Positions 61,748-64,000 of a stretch of DNA of 64,000 nt are shown in pieces (position 1 is the stretch's first letter; the number at the start of each line of letters is the position of its first letter). The notes beneath the pieces are model-generated. The model saw nothing but the letters and a program-made list of their open reading frames with translations, was not told the DNA's origin and made no database searches. This DNA comes from Kribbella antibiotica. Its GTDB lineage: Bacteria > Actinomycetota > Actinomycetes > Propionibacteriales > Kribbellaceae. Where the stretch lies: contig NZ_SMKX01000005.1 in NCBI RefSeq assembly GCF_004349055.1, forward strand, positions 62,001-126,000, given 5' to 3'. The translations under genes and the position numbers were made by a program.

Positions 61748-63172
61748 ATGACTTCTACCCTTCCGTCCACGACCGCAGCCCGATCGCCTGGAGACAGTGA
61801 TCGGCCGAAATCCAGAGGTGCCGGGTTGTTCCGGGCCTTCTGGCGCTGGCACTTCTATGCGAGCTTCCTGGTGATTCCGGTGGTGCTCGTCCTGGCGGTG
61901 ACCGGGCTGATCTACCTGTTCCGCTTCCAGATCGAGCCCGCCTTGCATGCGGATCTGATGAAGGTGCAGCAGCCGCCCGGTCTGCGAGCTGAGCAGTACG
62001 CGTCGCAACTGGACGCGGTGAAGGAGGCGTTCCCGGGCGCGACCGTTTCGTCGATGACCGAGCCGTCTGCTCCGGATCGGTCGACAGTGTTCTCGATCGA
62101 GACGGCCGATGGTGCGGCGCGGGACGTGTTCGTCGATCCGTACCAGGGCAAGGTGCTGGGCTCGCTCGACCCGGACTCGACGTTGTCGGGTGGCGCGATC
62201 TTGTTGCACGGCGAGCTGATGGCCGGCCGGTTCGGCGATGCGGTGATCGAGATCGGCGCTTGCTGGGCGCTGGTGATGGCGATCACCGGCTACTACCTGT
62301 TCGTCCGCGGGCGGGCGGCGCGCGCACGACGCCGTACGGCGAAAGCTGCGGGTGCCGTGCTGAGGTCTCGGCATGCGTTGACTGGCTCGGTGCTGGGGAT
62401 CGGCCTGCTGTTCCTGATTGTGTCCGGTCTGCCGTGGACGGGGTTCTGGGGCGCGAAGGTTCAGCAGATCGCGACGAACCAGGGCAGCTCGATGTGGGCC
62501 GAGGACCCCGGCGCGCTGTCGAACCCGACCTCGACGTTGGACGAGTCGTTGCCGCACAGCCATGCGGTGCCGTGGGCGCTGGGGGAGTCGAAGATCCCGA
62601 AGTCCGACCCGAAGCAGGATCGGCGCTCGGTGGCCACCATCGACACCGCCGTGGTGGTCGGCGTCCAGAACGGGTTGGCCCGGCCCATGACGATCGCGCT
62701 GCCGTCGGGGGAGGAGGGCGTGTACTCCGTGATCGGGTACGCGTTCCAGAACCCGGCCAAGGAGCGAACCCTGCACATGGATCAGTTCGGTGGGCAGGTG
62801 GTGTCGACGTACGGGTACAAGGACTACCCGCTGCTGGCCAAAACTGTTGCCCAAGGCATCGCTCTGCACGAGGGCCGCCGGTTGGGCACTCTGAATATGG
62901 TTCTGACCACAGCGTTCTGCCTGGGCGTGATCTTCATGTGCGTATCCGGCCCGTTGATGTGGTGGCGCCGCCGTCCCAAGACAGCCGGGGCTGTTGGAGC
63001 GCCCCGCGGCCGGCTACCCCTGAAGGCGACACCGGCCTTGGCGGTCATTGTGGTGGCACTCGCGTTGTTCCTGCCGATGTTCGGCATCACGCTGGTGCTC
63101 GCCCTGCTGCTGGATCAACTTGTCATCCGCCGAACACCGAAGCTCCGCGCCTGGTTCAACACGACCGACTGA
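61748..63172 (+). CDS. PepSY-associated transmembrane protein
   Basis: A 474-residue membrane protein of the PepSY_TM (PiuB/FoxB-like) family: RAFWRWHFYASFLVIPVVLV is the first helix, a PepSY-type segment follows (YASQLDAVKEAFPGATVSSM), then GGAILLHGELMAGRFGDAVI and ITGYYLFVRGR, LSGLPWTGFWG-like VSGLPWTGFWGAKVQQIA, ALHEGRRLG and SGPLMWWRRRP. FoxB/PiuB relatives reduce or release iron from siderophores at the membrane, using His residues in helices as possible haem ligands. AAAGGAA precedes the ATG. The 3' end overlaps the converging acetate kinase gene. Confidence 0.87.
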   Translation: MTSTLPSTTAARSPGDSDRPKSRGAGLFRAFWRWHFYASFLVIPVVLVLAVTGLIYLFRFQIEPALHADLMKVQQPPGLRAEQYASQLDAVKEAFPGATVSSMTEPSAPDRSTVFSIETADGAARDVFVDPYQGKVLGSLDPDSTLSGGAILLHGELMAGRFGDAVIEIGACWALVMAITGYYLFVRGRAARARRRTAKAAGAVLRSRHALTGSVLGIGLLFLIVSGLPWTGFWGAKVQQIATNQGSSMWAEDPGALSNPTSTLDESLPHSHAVPWALGESKIPKSDPKQDRRSVATIDTAVVVGVQNGLARPMTIALPSGEEGVYSVIGYAFQNPAKERTLHMDQFGGQVVSTYGYKDYPLLAKTVAQGIALHEGRRLGTLNMVLTTAFCLGVIFMCVSGPLMWWRRRPKTAGAVGAPRGRLPLKATPALAVIVVALALFLPMFGITLVLALLLDQLVIRRTPKLRAWFNTTD

Positions 63173-64000
63173 CGACGGCGAGGGTTTCGCGGGCGATCTG
63201 CCACTCCTCGTTCGTCGGTACGACGAGAACGGCGACCTGGCTGTCGTCAGGGGAGATGAAGCGGGCGTCCGTCGACGCGGATTGGTTGCGCTCGGCATCG
63301 ATACTGATGCCGAGCCGGCCGAGTCCGGCCAGGGCTGCGGCGCGCACCTCGGCGGAGTGTTCGCCGACGCCGGCGGTGAAGGCGATGGCATCGACCGTTC
63401 CGAGCACGGCGTAGTACGCGCCGATGTATTTGCGGAGCCGGTGGCAGTAGACGTCGAAGGCCAGCTGCGCCCCGGCATCGCCGCCGGCGCGCAGCTTGCT
63501 CACCTCGCGGAAGTCGTTGGCGCCGGCCAGGCCCTTGAGACCGGACGAAGAGTTGAGCTGCCGGTCGACCTCGGCCGTGGTGAACCCGAGTTCGCGGGTC
63601 AGATAGGCCGGTACGGCGGGATCGAGGTCGCCGGAGCGGGTTCCCATCACGAGACCCTCGAGCGGGGTCAGCCCCATGGAGGTCTCGACCGAGCGGCCAC
63701 CCTGGACGGCTGAGGCCGAGCAGCCGTTGCCGAGGTGCAGCACGATCACGTTGACGTCGGCCGGGTTCTTGTCGAGCAATTGGGCCGCGCGCTGCGAGAC
63801 GAAGGCGTGCGACGTCCCGTGGAAGCCGTAGCGGCGGACACCGTGGTCATCACGCCAGGCCAGCGGTACGGCGTACGTGTAAGCGTGCTCAGGCAGGGTC
63901 TGGTGGAAGGCTGTGTCGAACACCGCGACCTGAGGCAGGTCCGGGAAGAGGCGGCGAGCGACCTCGATCCCTTCGAGGTTCGCGGGGTTGTGCAGCGGCG
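63156..64000 (-). CDS. ackA: Acetate kinase, C-terminal part, cut by window edge
   Basis: The 281 visible residues cover most of AckA: the frame enters with LHNPANLEGIEVARRLFPDL and continues as VAVFDTAFHQTLPEHAYTYA, RRYGFHGTSHAFVSQRAAQL, VNVIVLHLGNGCSASAVQGG and AFTAGVGEHSAEVRAAAL. It reversibly phosphorylates acetate with ATP. The N-terminus with the first phosphate loop lies beyond position 64000. In actinobacteria a phosphotransacetylase gene commonly precedes ackA; it would be outside the window. Confidence 0.96.
   Translation of the reverse strand, partial: PLHNPANLEGIEVARRLFPDLPQVAVFDTAFHQTLPEHAYTYAVPLAWRDDHGVRRYGFHGTSHAFVSQRAAQLLDKNPADVNVIVLHLGNGCSASAVQGGRSVETSMGLTPLEGLVMGTRSGDLDPAVPAYLTRELGFTTAEVDRQLNSSSGLKGLAGANDFREVSKLRAGGDAGAQLAFDVYCHRLRKYIGAYYAVLGTVDAIAFTAGVGEHSAEVRAAALAGLGRLGISIDAERNQSASTDARFISPDDSQVAVLVVPTNEEWQIARETLAVVSRSC

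Overview
The window is very GC-rich, uses many GTG starts, and has tightly overlapping ATGA/GTGA gene junctions. It carries PAS-LuxR, LacI, MarR and TetR regulators, Tat and lipoprotein exports and several secreted glycan-acting enzymes. This points to a soil actinomycete. A Nocardioidaceae genus such as Kribbella is my best guess, but that is an inference from style and gene content, not a measured placement. I see 56 protein genes, one broken by a frameshift and one cut by the right edge. I see no rRNA, tRNA, CRISPR array, phage or insertion sequence.

Layout. 0.2-16.4 kb is accessory metabolism: a frameshifted LysR gene facing an orphan type II thioesterase; a secreted GH2 enzyme followed by its probable LacI repressor; a MerR protein fused to a maleylpyruvate-isomerase-like domain, followed by an NmrA-type reductase; a GlxA-type AraC regulator; a rhodanese; a PAS-LuxR regulator facing a self-sufficient CYP102-like P450-reductase; and a TetR-controlled SDR/tautomerase pair.

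16.7-29.0 kb looks like a natural-product cluster. One arm encodes a class II DAHP synthase, a PhzE-type ADIC synthase and a PhzD-type isochorismatase, then an MFS exporter and a flavin amine oxidase. The divergent arm encodes a PGM1-like pre-ATP-grasp peptide ligase, an SDR dehydrogenase and a second ATP-grasp ligase. A methyltransferase and a large LuxR regulator lie beside it. The reading is: chorismate to ADIC to dihydro-3-hydroxyanthranilate to 3-hydroxyanthranilate, which the ligases then amidate without an NRPS. A strong hairpin closes the cluster at 29.0 kb.

29.1-47.7 kb is mixed: a DUF885 metallohydrolase, a MarR gene, a pseudouridine catabolism pair (PsuG and a PfkB kinase), an Lrp regulator facing a fused indolepyruvate:ferredoxin oxidoreductase, a second LacI facing a secreted ricin-domain protein, two further secreted proteins, a PASTA-less Ser/Thr kinase, a methyltransferase and a YcaQ-like protein.

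47.8-61.0 kb is probably a zinc-metallophore locus. The forward operon encodes a Cnt/Opp-type ABC importer (lipoprotein, two permeases, two ATPases), SbnB-, SbnH- and SbnA-like enzymes and a MATE exporter, each gene overlapping or nearly touching the next. The converging operon encodes a FecCD-type permease, a binding lipoprotein, an ATPase and a methyltransferase. Zur-box-like 7-1-7 palindromes sit at the head of both operons (47768-47782 and 60946-60960). The gene set resembles what would be needed for an ethylenediamine-type aminopolycarboxylate such as [S,S]-EDDS. A His-rich membrane protein, a PepSY membrane protein and the C-terminal part of acetate kinase finish the window.
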